Source: Odontesthes bonariensis | Taxonomy: Eukaryota; Chordata; Actinopteri; Atheriniformes; Atherinopsidae | Direction of reading: 5' to 3' | Assembly: GCF_027942865.1 (NCBI RefSeq) | Contig: NC_134517.1 | Coordinates: 17,986,009 to 18,050,008, forward strand | Length of the DNA: 64,000 nucleotides | In this document: positions 30,101-42,335 of the stretch, piece after piece | Numbering within the stretch: the first letter of the stretch is position 1 | Layout of the letters: each line of letters opens with the position of its first letter | Notes under the pieces: model-generated | Seen by the model: only the letters and a program-made list of their open reading frames with translations | What the model was told of the DNA's origin: nothing | Databases searched by the model: none | Translations under genes and position numbers: made by a program

Positions 30101-33100
30101 GCCAGTACGGTCAGCTGGGCCACGGAACATTTGTGTTTGAGGTCCGTTTGCCGAAACCGCTGGAGCACTTTCATAACAGCAGAATCCGACACGTCGCCTG
30201 CGGAGAGAACCACACCGCTGTGATCACAGGTGAGCCAATCGTTGAAAATCACTCCTGGCATAGTTCAAAACAGTTTGCTCCTGAACCTTTGCTGTTGTGC
30301 GTGTGTTTTTCATGAAAATGCGTGTATCAGAAATCACTCACGCACAGAGCACAGTGTGTTTTTATGGATGGGTTTAAATTACAACCTTTTGTCTTGCGCA
30401 TAGTTGTTCAGATTCAGGCGGGAATCTGCTTTGCTCTTTCTTTAGCCTGGAAAGAAAATATGAATAAAAAAAAAATGTTGCTGTCTTTCAGATCATTTTT
30501 GTCAATAAGACTTAAGAAATTACTAATTTGATGAATAATGATGAATAAGGAATTCGGAACTGAATATATAATCTTCAAACGTTTAGTTTCAGATGAAAAC
30601 TCAGTGATATTTGACTTGAAATTCAGTTACAATGACAGGTTGGCGTTCTATTCGTCTGAGGGATCATAACCAGACACTGCTTGTTTAATGATTTACTATT
30701 AGATACAACTACAGAGTGATCAGAAATTTCCATTCATGGAGTTTTAGTCCACTGACTTATCAATTTATCGGCTAATTCTTTAGCAGGACATAATAAATCC
30801 TTAGTATTGCTTCACTATTCATATATTTGCGGTTACATTATGTGCAGTGGAATGCCGGATGACTCTGTAACAGCTGTGCAAAATACTAGTGAGAAATAAA
30901 GTATATTTACAATATCGTATACGATTATGAAAACATGCTTCTGTATATTCTCTCTTTTTGAGCTGCTGACCATCTTTTGCTTTCATCTCATGCGTTCCTC
31001 AGAGACCGGGCTGCTCTACACGTTTGGCGATGGCCGTTACGGGAAGCTGGGGTTGGGGGAGGAAAACTTCACCAACCAGTTCAGCCCGACTCTTTGCAAA
31101 CGTTTCCTCCGGCACAGTGTTCAGTCCGTAAGTGAAGGAGTTGAAAGCGTAGCGGTGGGCCGGGCCGTTTCTCCTGTTTTGGGTCTCTTATAGAGAAGCT
31201 AAAGGTCTTAAAAAAAAGACTTGAAATGCAAACAGGCTTCGAGATCTTTGGGAAAACCTTTTGCCTGCAGTTAAGAGCTACAAGTAAACACCATTCTTCG
31301 TACTCCTACAAGCCACAAGTGTGACCAGTCTGACAGGGAGCTCTCTCCTCCTTTTCATCCTCGAGTTTGTGTTTCTTCAGATCGTTGACTCGCAATGAAC
31401 AATTCTCATATTTAGTAGAGAGAGGCCCTGCTTTAACCCGCCTTGTGTGCATGTTAGTCAGTCCACTTGTTACTCGCCTTGTCCTGCATGTCTGAAGGTA
31501 AGTGAGTAAAGAAAAAGGTAAAAGTAAGTGCAACTGAGTGCACGGGAAAAAAAATAAGTTGTTTTTCTTTGGGGTGTGTCCTCTGATGTTTAGGTATCCT
31601 GTGGCGGTCATCACATGCTTGTCCTGGCTGCTCCCAGACCACCAAAGAGCCAAGACGTTGTGCCAGAGAAGGATGTCGCAATCACCGATGACTCCTTGGA
31701 GTCAAATCGTGAAGAAATTCTATTAACAGACTCGCTCATTGATCCGGCTTCAGTGGTCCCATTATCCGCACTTGCCGCTCGAGCCCGCCACAGAGAAAAA
31801 GTGAGAGCCTTCGCTTCAGTACCGATTTTCCAAACATCACGTCCTTACGAGACATGCGTGACTAGATCACTATTAATCTCCAATACTCTGTGCGCAGAAC
31901 TTCAACAGATATATCCACATATCTCCAAGTTATTTTAGAAAAACAAAACATTGAATTCTGCCTCCACAGAAAGACTTTTGTGTGGGCTGTTTGGAGATTT
32001 TCAGTTTCAGTAGGTGTCGTCTGATCTGAAATATCTCAAATCTCAAAAGAAAAAGTGTTAAATTTTAAAACAAAGGGTTATCATGAAAAGAATGTCCTCT
32101 AAATTCATATAGATGTTATTTCAAGGATTAGGCGTAACGTGTTTTCTGCTACTTTTCTGGGTCTGTAATACCATAAAATAATTAACTGTACTGTTTGTAG
32201 TTATATATAATTGATCATATCACATTCAGTTCTTGAGAAAGTGTTGAATTGAACTTGCAGAGACCCTGGAAATATTTGTCCTCTTTACTTTTGATGATTG
32301 TAGTTTAACTCCAGCAGGGAGCAGTGTTGCACCATTTAGGATTTCTGATGCAGTACCACCAATGAGCTGGTTGAGAGAGCTGCTGAGATGCATTTCAACC
32401 CCTTCATTTAGGGATCTTGTCTCTTGTCTTTCAGACGAGTTCTGTGGAGCTGTTTGGGAAAATGTTTCAGAACCTCCCGGGTCTTAATTCTGGCTTCCTC
32501 GACACGTCTTGGCAAACGTCCAGAAATATCCAAACCCTGAAAACGCTCTCAAAGGATGCTACGACCCCCACGCCAACCCCCGAACCACAGTCGGAGGCAA
32601 CATCAAGCCCCTTTTCTTCCCCCCGATCTCTGTCCATATCCCTTCGGAGTCCAGCTTTGTCCTCTAAGCCTTCAAGCCCACATTCACGGTCATCATACAC
32701 ACGGCAGAGGAAAGCCTCCCCCGCCGCTTCCACTAAATCCAAACCCAAAGCGGTGCCTTCCCCCTTACTTTCCCCCAAATCTATAGCGAAATACAAACCT
32801 AACGTTCCTGCTTCTACTAAAAAAATGTCAAAAAATAGAGCACACCAAGCAGCAACCACTGAAAAAGCCTTAAGTGACAGACTTTCTCCTTCAACACCTA
32901 AAGCGCCCTGCAGCCCAACTAGACTCCCTACTCGTGTTTTTAGTCAAGATCTCAGTGAGGAAGAAGGTCCAACCTCAACACAAACAGGTACGTTATACAG
33001 GCGAACATACAATCTGTTGTGGAGAACATTTAGTATTTAGGGTGCCGCAGTTTAACAAAGCCTTGTCTATTCTTTCAGAGGGAGGAACATTTAAGAGACA

Positions 33101-36100
33101 ACTGGTTGCTCTAGATGTGGAAGAGGAAGGAGTCGACACTGACTTTTTGCCATATACGGTAAGAGAGGGGATTTCTAATAGCTTGTGCAATGGTGTCACT
33201 GTGATAGAGGAGATAAATGCAGTGTACCATGCACAGCCATTAAGCTACAGCCTGTTGAGTGTTCTTTTCCTCGGAAAGGCTTCTTCTTTCTGGTCTAGAT
33301 TATAAGCACTTCAGGGCAGGATGTAGCAACGTCGAGCACTCACTGACTTTTCCACGAAATGTGCATACCTCAGCATACATACTGTATGTGTGTGCGTTCC
33401 TGAAAGCGTGTGTGTGTGTGTGGGGGGGATTTTCCACTTGGTATTACACTGAAGAGAAATATTAAATTTAACTTTGGTTTCTCCGTTTTCTCCATCAATT
33501 TCCCCTTTCCAAGAATGTCCTGTAATAGATCTCCCGATGGCAGATTCAGGTATTTGGATAGCGTCAGTCAGCATGCAAACGTGCTCGGGCTCTCGACCTC
33601 ACATACACAAACACGCGTGCAGATTATACACACATGCAGCGCTTTGAAAAAGCTGGCAGGAATCTCGCCACATCTCATCAGTGTTTCCACAGCCAACGAT
33701 GAAGCCAGCAGCCTTATGTATGCTCATACATGCAGTGTTTCAGTACGACAGATAAATAATACCTTGAGAGGTACAGAGCTTGATGGTTGAGCCCCTTATG
33801 GTGTTAGAGTTACCTGAATATAATGGCATAATTGGGTAACTACTCACAGACCCCAAAGTAATACCGGTTCAGATGGGAAAATGAGGATTCCTCATCCTTT
33901 CTTCATCATAGCTTTGATTTTCTTTATCTCCCACCTACATCTGATTATTGAGCTCTTGATGACTGATTTGTTCCATGAGCTCACGATGATTTAATGGTGT
34001 CACCATTAAACGCAGCGCACTCTTTGTTGCTTTTCATCGGCTTTAAGGTCATTCATATAACAGTTTCAAACTGTGGCGTACAAAATGTATCAAAGTATGC
34101 TTAAACGTGATGGTTAGATCTAAAACATACACAGGCAATGGAGTTTCTTCTCTGTAAAAGTGTTTGTAATTGTATTCCAAATATTACATATGTGATACAA
34201 ATCAGGTTGGTCAGATGATCTGTGCTGCTTCCCTTTTACAAGACAGCATTGCCCTGCATATGACCCTTTTCTCGCCTGCTTTTCTTTTTCTCTTTACATC
34301 TTACTCGAGCTCTATGTGATGTCTTGCAGGAAAACAAAGGGGGCAGAGCTCTTAGACGATCTGCGAGAGAGCCAGAGTCGTATGCAGAAAGGATCCAACC
34401 CAGTGGGGAGAGAGAAGAAAACTCTCTTAAAGCCTTACCGACCGAGCTCCTGACAGGCTCCGGCTCCATGAAGACAAACGTGTCTGTTCTGAAGGGAAGG
34501 AAGAAAACCCACAGTGTCACATCGGACGGCCAAGAGAGCATTACTGAGGAGTCTGAGAAAATCAAAGCTCCAGAAGACAGAAAAGCTCGAAAAGGGGTCC
34601 CCAGTTTTAAACCAACAAAACACGACCGGAGCAAACTGTCAGAATATAATCCAGAAAAACAACAATCTGTCCAAAAGATGACGAATGAATTGAAGGAAAA
34701 TAACAGGAAAAACACGAGCGAGAGTAAAAGGAACAAAGATAATGTGACAGTCAGCACTTTTAAGAAAGATTTGATAGAGCCTCCAAAAACAGAGAAAATG
34801 CTGTCATCAGCTTTAGACAAGACATTGCCTGTCCTAAAGGTTACGGACGGAAATGAAACAATAAGTTCAACATCCACTGAAAATGCCTCAAAGGACGACA
34901 CGGTAATCCAGAGTAACAACACTGAGGTAAAACCTGTTAAAGTGGAGATGCCACAGAAGACACAGAGAGACAAATCAACCCCAACAAAGGAAAAGAACAA
35001 GGTGAAAGCTGCACAGGGAAAAAGTCAAAGCACTCCTCTGGTTGTTAAATCTCTACCAGTACAAAAAGAAGGTAGAGCCATTACCACACTGTCTCAGGTT
35101 GAAACTAAGAAACCTTCAAGTGTTAAATCTACACCTGTGAAAGTTAAAGGTAAACCTCAAAGGCTCAAACCCAAACCAGACAAAGGTCAAATGAAAAGCG
35201 CGGAAAATACTTCCACTGAAAGTAGGAGCATTGAACAAGTTGAGGAAAGTGAGCTCCAACTTGCAGTGAACACAGCCCGAGAAATGTCTGGGAGAAATAC
35301 AGACAATTGGAAATTAGTTAAAGCAAAAAACAAAGATAAGGGTCAAGAACCTGTAACCAAAATGAGCTCCAAGACAAAACCAGGGGAAGAAGAAGAAGGA
35401 GTGGATTCAAAACATAACACAAAGGGCAAGCCGAGGCAGAAGAAGACCGAAGCTGCCAGCCTGCTGTCATTACAGCACGATACACCTGAAGTTTTATCTG
35501 ATGCCAATTCCTCACAAAGCCCAAAGACAATGGAAGTGCTTTCTGTCGACAGGGTAAAATCCCTGCAAGCCTCTGAACTTGTTAGTGCAGATTTATCTGC
35601 ATCTGAAGCAGACAGTCAGGAAACTCAGGCCCTGAAAGAGGAAAAACCAAAGTGGGAGGAATTTCTTAGCAATGCAGCATCTCTCATTCCTGCTGTTGGG
35701 ATGGCAGGTGCAGCTGTTGGGCTCCTCAGTGAGGCAGTGACTAGTGTGGGGGGTTTCCAGTCTGACAGCGACAAAAGTACCTCAACAGGGCCGAAAACAC
35801 CCCTTAAAGCCAGACATTTCACGAAGCAGACTGCAGTTACGCAGCCTTCCTTTTCCTCCACATTGTCACATTTTACTTCGACTGAAATGGAAGACAGCAC
35901 ACAGAGAGACGCTCAAGTCAGCATCCAGTCAGAGTCGGGAAACACTGCCCAAGAAGAAGATTGTAGTGACATCACCCATGAGCCGTCAGAAGAAGGAGCA
36001 GTGAAAAGTGTCACATCTGAGCAGATCACGAGTGAAGGCACGGAAACTTCCCAAAAAGAAGGCGGAGGAGAGGACGAAGATGAGAAAACCTTTAAAGACT

Positions 36101-38352
36101 CTGAAGAGGACGCGGGTAACAAGGCAGATGAAACAAATACTGAGGCTGAGGAACAGAAGGAGGATGAAGAGGGAGAAAGTGGAAGTGATGTGGCAAACAA
36201 TAAAAAGAGTGAGGGTAGTGAAAGTGTCCGTGGCATGGAGGCTGTAGAGGAGAGTAATTCTGGAGAAGGTGGCGATGGTGAGGAAGACCAAGATACTAAA
36301 TCTGAGGAAGAGGAGAGTAAAGGGACAAGCTCTTCTACTGGGGAGGAAGATGAAGGAAGTGATAAAAGTGATGCTACAGAAGCCGAAGGGGAGGAAGAAG
36401 AAATCAGTGCGGAAACAAGCGAAGGACTGAGCAACTCTGGAGTAAGTGAAGCAGCAGAGGAAGAGGAAGGTGAAAGTGAAGAGGCAAGTAAAGAAGAAGA
36501 GGAAGACAGTGAGGACGAAGAAGATGAAAACAAGAGTGAAACCTCGGAGGAGGACAAAGAGGACAGTGACACTGCAGAATCTGCGAAAAGTGAGGAAGAA
36601 ATGGACTCTGCAGAAGAGGAAGAAGACGAAACCGAGGAGCAACAAAATAAGGCCACCTCAGGAAGTGAAGATGAGGAAAAACAGTCAGAGGAAGATGAAG
36701 AGTCAGAGGACAGTGAAGGAGATGAAGATGAAAATGCTGACTCTCAGGAAGAGGAAGATGAAAAAAGCGGGTCAGAAAATGAAGAGGAGGGAGAGAAAGA
36801 AGAGTCTGCAGATGATGCAGAATCTCAAAATGAGGCTACAGAGGATGAAGACAATGAAGAGGGAGAGGAGAGTGAAGCTGAGGGAGAGACCACAGATGAA
36901 GAAGAAAAGGAGGCGGAGGAAGATGTAGAGGAAGAAGAGGATACAGAGGAAAGGAGTGAAAGTGAAGAGGGTGGTGGTGAAGAGGAAGATGAGGAAAATG
37001 AAGATACAGAGACAGGACCAGAAAATCAAGAAGAGGAGGAACAAACTGAAAGCAAAAGTGAAGAAAGTGGTGATGAGGAGGTTGAGGAAGATACAAATGA
37101 AGGGGAAGATGAAGAGAATGAAGAAGAAGAAAGCACGGAAAAGGAAATGGAGAGTGAGGATGAGGAAGGGGCTGAGGATGAGGATAAAAAGGGAGGTAAT
37201 GAGGAAGAAGAGGAAGGAGATGAGGAACAAGATGAAGGGGAGGAGGGTGAAAATGGAGGTAATGAGGAAGAAGAGGAAGGAGAAGAAGAAAATGAAGATG
37301 AGGAAGAAGATGAGGAACAAGATGAAGGGGAGGAGGAAGAAGAGGAAGGAGATGAGGAACAAGATGAAGGGGAGGAGGATGAAAAGGGAGGTAATGAGGA
37401 AGAAGAGGAAGGAGAAGAAGAAAATAAGGAAGAGGAAGAAGATGAGGAACAAGATGAAGGGGAGGAGGAAGAAGAGGAAGGAGATGAGGATGAAAAGGGA
37501 GGTAATGAGGAAGAAGAAGAAGGAGAAGAAGAAAATAAGGAAGAGGAAGAAGATGAGGAACAAGATGAAGGGGAGGAGGAAGAAGAGGAAGGAGATGAGG
37601 ATGAAAAGGGAGGTAATGAGGAAGAAGAAGAAGAAATTGAAGATGAGGAAGGAGATGAGGAACAAGATGAAGGGGAGGAGGAAGAAGAGGAAGGAGATGA
37701 GGATGAAAAGGGAGGTAATGAGGAAGAAGAGGAAGGAGAAGAAGAAACTGAAAATGAGGAAGGAGATGAGGAACAAGATGAAGGGGAGGAGGAAGAAGAG
37801 GAAGGAGATGAGGATGAAAAGGGAGGTAATGAGGAAGAAGAGGAAGGAGAAGAAGAAAATGAAGATGAGGAACAAGATGAAGCAGAGGAGGATGAAAAGG
37901 GAGGTAACGAGGAAAAGGATGGGGAACAGGAGGAAGAAGTTGAAGAGGAAGAAGAGGAAGAGGAAGGAGACAAAGAAGAGGAGGAGGAAAAAGGAAAAGA
38001 GGAAGAAGAGGAAGGAGAGGAGGAGGAAGAGGAGGGAGATGAAGAAGAGGAGGAAAAGGAAGGAAAAGAGGAAGAAGGTGAAGGAGAGGAGGAGGAAGAG
38101 GAGGGAGATGAAGAAGAGGAGGAAGGAGATGACGAAGAAGAGGAGGAGAGGAAAAAAATAAAATCAACAAAAACAAAAGAAGAAGACAAAAAGAAGTCCT
38201 CCCCTAAAGCTGCTCCTTCAGACAGAAAAGACGAACAACAGATGGAGGCCCCCAAACCAGCACCGAGGACGAAGCAGACGGCTGCAGGGAAACAAGATGG
38301 CTCCCAGCAGTTCTGGAACGATGTGCTGCCTCAGTACCTGGACCTGCAGTGA
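27144..38352 (+). CDS. rpgr: Retinitis pigmentosa GTPase regulator, ORF15-type isoform, complete
   Basis: Ciliary protein of the connecting cilium/transition zone; its RCC1 propeller binds partners such as RPGRIP1 and PDE6D (family knowledge). Thirteen exons: 27144-27174, 27454-27579, 27712-27804, 28037-28099, 28209-28367, 28451-28600, 28707-28865, 30074-30229, 31003-31127, 31594-31800, 32435-32987, 33079-33158, 34330-38352. They total 5925 bases in one frame (1974 residues). Residues about 12-367 are RCC1 repeats ([37 protein letters not shown]). Next comes a Ser/Pro-rich linker. The last exon encodes a Lys/Ser-rich part, a Glu/Gly tract at about 1212-1908 and a basic tail ending [13 protein letters not shown]. 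That ending matches the mammalian RPGR-ORF15 C-terminus (FWNNVLPHYLELK). I saw no exons for the alternative constitutive C-terminus downstream. Teleosts may carry two rpgr copies; I cannot tell which this is. Confidence 0.95.
29188..29475 (+). mobile_element. tRNA-derived SINE-like repeat in rpgr intron 7
   Basis: It begins ggggctgcacggtggtgtgg, then a gagcactgtcgcctcacagc segment and a B-box-like ggttccaggttcaactcc. The common teleost body follows (tgtgtggagtttgcatgttc, ctccggcttcctcccacc, ggttaattggtgtctctaa, gtgatgcactggcggcctgt). This is a widespread fish and amphibian interspersed repeat. The tRNA-like head suggests a SINE, but a DNA-element origin is not excluded. Confidence 0.75.
29580..29870 (-). 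mobile_element. tRNA-derived SINE-like repeat, reverse orientation, in rpgr intron 7
   Basis: Read on the minus strand it starts with a tRNA-like head: an A-box-like gggctcagtaggaagag, then a B box ggtggttcgactcc. The body runs to a tail whose plus-strand form is ggactgtacttgtatagcgc. Its plus-strand words gttcagtgtcttgcccaagg and acacttcgacatgtag are typical of a common teleost repeat. It lies about 100 bases from the preceding forward SINE. Confidence 0.75.
34330..38352 (+). other. rpgr: rpgr ORF15-type terminal coding exon (4.0 kb)
   Basis: The acceptor is gtcttgcag at 34321-34329, and the frame stays open for 1340 residues to TGA at 38350-38352. The first 580 residues are Lys/Ser/Thr-rich. 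The next part, about 36060-38160, is almost purely purine on the plus strand and encodes Glu with Gly, Asp, Lys and Asn. The last 65 residues are basic and end in the conserved [13 protein letters not shown]. In mammals the Glu-Gly region is polyglutamylated by TTLL5, which binds the basic tail; short GEEEG-like contexts occur here. Confidence 0.93.
37190..37910 (+). repeat. rpgr: In-frame coding minisatellite, main period 111 bp (37 residues)
   Basis: The marker word ggtaa (encoding GN in KGGNEEEE) recurs at about 37195, 37258, 37390, 37501, 37612, 37714, 37825 and 37903. The spacings are 63, 132, 111, 111, 102, 111 and 78, all multiples of three. The repeated protein block is roughly [20 protein letters not shown] plus [11 protein letters not shown]. 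Frame-preserving spacing shows that length changes have been filtered by selection on the protein. Confidence 0.92.
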
Positions 38353-41309
38353 CCTGCTGAACACACGCTCGTCCTGAGGCCAAACGAGCAGAAGTAGACA
38401 GTTAGTTTGTGAACTGGTGTTTTGAAGCCTTGAGCTCAGCAGTCTGTTGTTTCCATTTGGACTTTTAACCTTATAAAGTCCTTCTCTTCGTTTGGTATAG
38501 CCCAATCTTTTGGGCATACTGCATCTCATTATAGCGTCGTACTTGAAATCAGATTGGATCAAAAATGTACAACTTCCAGACCCAACATCTATTTAGTTAG
38601 AGAATTCTTTTCAAATGAGACCACCAGCACACTGATCCAAATAACGGAATCTAGCTGAGGACACCATAATGACTAATGGGAGGAACTGGACTTAGTGTTT
38701 TATGAAAGAATTTGCTGCTTTTAGACGCTTTGAAGCCACGAGTAGCCTTGCACTTGTATGGCTTTGCTTGGATTCCAGATGACCAAAGGCCTTTTCACAC
38801 CAGTGCTTTGACACCCTGCTGCCAAGTACTGGAGCCACACATCTATAAGAGGAGCGCTCATTTCAGCAAACATTACATTGTTTGCCCTAAAGTCCCTGAT
38901 GCTGGGACAGAAAGCGAATCGGTCCCTCGTAAATCGTAATGGATTGTGACGTTTTGGTGCACAATTGTCAAAAAAAGCATTTCACGGATCCTGATGAAAC
39001 AAAACAAAAAGTCCAACCTGTTCCAAAAGCTTTAATGACGGACAAAAGCTTCGGAGTGTAAATATGTATGACAGTGGTCGTGTAATATTTTTGTACATGT
39101 GACAACATCAGAAGACTGAGACAGATTTGTTGTGCAGAGGCCTTATGTCCTTTTAATGTTTGTTTGAAAAAAAAAAAAAACCTATCTGTTGGTCACACTC
39201 AACTAAAGGATAGTTTCAAGCATCAGTCTGATGTTGAAGTCGTGAGCAGAGCATCAGGTTAACAATTCCTCCCAAACCAGCGTTGTGGATGTCTTTTTAG
39301 CTGCTGCTGTAACTGCTCCACCGGGCTCTACAGCTGCCTTCTGTTCCCAAAAACTATCCCCAGGTGACTGAAAAAAGGTTGGACTTATGGTGGATTTCTC
39401 AAATAAATAGTGTGCATCGTTCACATTTCTCTTTAATTACCCACAGTTCACTTCCACTGCTTCTGTTGGAGGCAGATGTAGTCGTCGTCCGCGTTAAATG
39501 GGCGGTGATTGGACAGGGGAGCAGATTTAAGGGCACTTTCATGAGATTTGTTGCCAAAACAAAAAGGAACATCACAAGTCATTTCCTTTCAAAGTGTCCA
39601 TGGGATCAGAAGTGTGAATAGCAATGAAGACGTAAAGGTCTTATCAACATTTTAACAAGCACCAGCATGTTTCATGAATACATCTCTGCCTAGATATGAT
39701 ATAAATCATAGTCCATGTTTGAAATGTTAATTTCCCCATTGTGGGACAATAAAGGGAAATCTAATCTAATCTAATCTACATCGCTGCAGCATCCAGCCGC
39801 CTTCAGGGTGAGAGAAATCTGCATAGAGTTGGTTCTTAGTGTTCGGGTTAGAGGAGCTCTTTTGGACTGAATCAAAAGCACAACTCTGAACTGCTTTGAA
39901 ACCCTCCAAAATACACCAGCCAAGTGTAAACAGCAGTTGAACCTACCGTTTCTATCATAAACACTGGAAATCCCAAATCACTGGCCGTAGCCACACCACA
40001 TCAAAGTGTCGCACGGATCCGAGTGAGCAAAGGTGGGAGCAGTTCACAGTTTCCTCACCTGACCCGATGCAACATTCCAGCCAAAGCAGGTGGAGCAGTT
40101 GGCTGAACTCCCATCTAAATTGCAGCTCTGGAGATCCTCTCGCAGTCGTTTCACCTCACGCAACCCTTTCCCGTTTCCTGTCGGGACGAGGAGCATGCGA
40201 CGCCCCCACTCAGCCTTTTATCTGTGTGCAGATTCATGTGTGTGTGTGTTTTTTTATACGATCACAATGGCCATCTACAGAAGTTTTCATGTGAAACGAC
40301 GCACAGTTCTGCCACCTTCAGAGTGGTGTTGCTTGGAAACGACTCGGGTCCAACTTGACTGCCTGTAGAAATGTTCGAGAAACTTAAAATGTGTGTGAGT
40401 ATCTTTCCGCTGTGCACCACCACTGTCTCTGTGATAATGACTTGAACCAAAAAAGGGCAAATAAAGCAAAAGCAAAAAAAAAAAAAAAAGTGACATGACT
40501 GTAGATAGATAAAACACACAATGCTGTCACTTCCGAATGGTTTGTCAAATTAGAGTCTAATGTGTTGCTTGTGCTGTAGACTAGTCCGATTTATTAAGGA
40601 ATAACAGAGAAACTAAACCTTCCCACTGATAATTTCTACTTTAGCAGCGGTTCCTCCACCAGAATTGTGATTGAGAGAACATTTAAACCACAGCGTGTCC
40701 TCAGTAATGAAAAACATCTGCGTCCATGGTAACATGGAGTCAAATTAAACCTAAATGGGATCTAACCTGTGCTGCGTGATGGGCCCGCTCCCCTCGTGCA
40801 CTGGGTGAATGGCAGTGAACATTATTTAGTGCATCACTGAGAAAAAATAATCAGTTCAGAGTGAAGAGCTTGTTGGTTGAAGTTAGAAAGTAGTTCAGAA
40901 GGGGGGGGAGTTAAGATGGAGCTTTGACTCAATGCTTGCTCACTCTGGATTCTGTTAAGCATCTGTTAAGAGTTCTGAGTGTTCATTGAAAGCCTTGAAT
41001 TAAAAGCACATCTGCAGTGAAGTGGAGCTACAAACCTGAAGCGTCCATCTATCTACATGGCATGGCCTTTAAGCCACTTCACTGCTGCCATGCCCTCACG
41101 GTGACAGTGTCACTGTTAACCTCGGGCTTCGGGCTCTCTGGTCCCTCTGATCTGACTCCCTCAGGCCGATGGACGGCCTGCCTGCTTTTGGAGAATCCTC
41201 CCTTGTTTCTGAAGCAAGAGGCGGGCCTTTGGAAAGCAGGAATGCAGTCTGGAAGTTTTCCTACAAGCTCTCCTTCACACGTTTTAAAGCGTCCCTCCCG
41301 CGCCCCGCT
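38353..41309. other. rpgr 3-prime UTR and rpgr-srpx intergenic region
   Basis: Sequence after the rpgr stop includes a retroposon tail at 39716-39778 and an A run at 40475-40490. I saw no exon resembling the mammalian constitutive RPGR C-terminal exons. The srpx promoter presumably lies in the last few hundred bases, but no core element stands out. Confidence 0.5.
39716..39778 (+). mobile_element. Retroposon 3-prime tail with (tctaa)n end
   Basis: ccccattgtgggacaataaa followed by gggaaatctaatctaatcta is a common teleost LINE tail ending in short tandem repeats. It contains an AATAAA at 39748-39753, which could double as the rpgr polyadenylation signal. Confidence 0.7.
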
Positions 41310-42291
41310 ATGGACATGTGGCCGCTGGTGCTCCTGTTTGTCCAGCTCTGCCTGTGCTCCGGCTATGAAGGTAAGATCTGTCTGAAAGCCTTCTTCTGCC
41401 CACGGGGCGTTTTTAAACCCCGCAGAGAGGAATGGAAGATCAAACAGAGGAGCAGTTTATCTCCACTCTGTCCGGAGGCTAAATGTGGGGCATCAGTGTT
41501 TTTTTTTGGTTGTTGTTGTGTTTTTCTTAATGTGGGGTAGGAGTTGGATTAGACGCTTTGAGTTTGGAGATGAGTTTTTGTTGCGCTGTGTTCCTGGTTT
41601 CTTGTCCTCACCGCTGGTGGTGAACCGCGGAGTGTTTACGTGGAGGGGGTGGGAAGCGGGGGGAGTGCAGTGTGCATCTGGGGCACGTTTTCCTGCACAA
41701 ACCCCAGGTCTGTGGCTCTCTCGTGAAAACTCCCCGTGCTTTGTGTGCTCTCTGCAAAGGGGCAATAAAAGACCCATTCATTTGCTGTGTCAATGACAAA
41801 AAAAAAAAAAAAGAAGAAAAAACGCAGGGAAAAAAAGTTTCACATCTGGTGGCTGCGGGTCTGTCTATAACCTGGGGTTGAAACGCATACACAACGTTGA
41901 CAATAGCTGCAACATGTAGTCACAACTTCAGGGGTCCCAAATGCATTTATTTCTCGCAAAAAAAATCTCAAAGGCTCCTTTGTTTTTTTTAATCTTTTGC
42001 AACGAGAATTTGTTGTTTTTGTCCAAATCATCCGTTTTTGTAAGTTGTGCATTGTGCATACATTTTTTTATGTATTTATTTTTATATTATTTTTTTTTAC
42101 CCTGGGTGGGTGGAAAACAAGGCATTTCTTAACCCTACCTTCTACTCTATAAATCCAAAGCAGCTATTCAATAACAGCAAATTATCATTAAACTGTTTTA
42201 AGTGTCAAATATTACAAAAGAAACAAGAGAGACACACATCAGAGAAGCCTGCAGTGAGGAGGTGAACTCACTTAAAAGCTCATTTATGGAT

Positions 42292-42335
<44 letters not shown>

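Noticed and set aside
37190..37910. Regularly spaced repeat array resembling a CRISPR at first glance
   Set aside because: It is a coding minisatellite with units that all lie in the rpgr reading frame and no unique spacers.
36956..38161. Plus-strand Lys/Arg/Met-rich open frame of 401 residues overlapping rpgr
   Set aside because: It is an out-of-frame reading of the Glu repeat with no start context or conservation. I kept it only as a possible frameshift product in the findings.
36772..38255. Long minus-strand open frames (367-446 residues, Leu/Pro/Phe/Ser-rich) opposite the rpgr repeat
   Set aside because: They are forced by the purine-only coding strand and tandem repeats, have biased composition and no family match. 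They are shadows, not genes.
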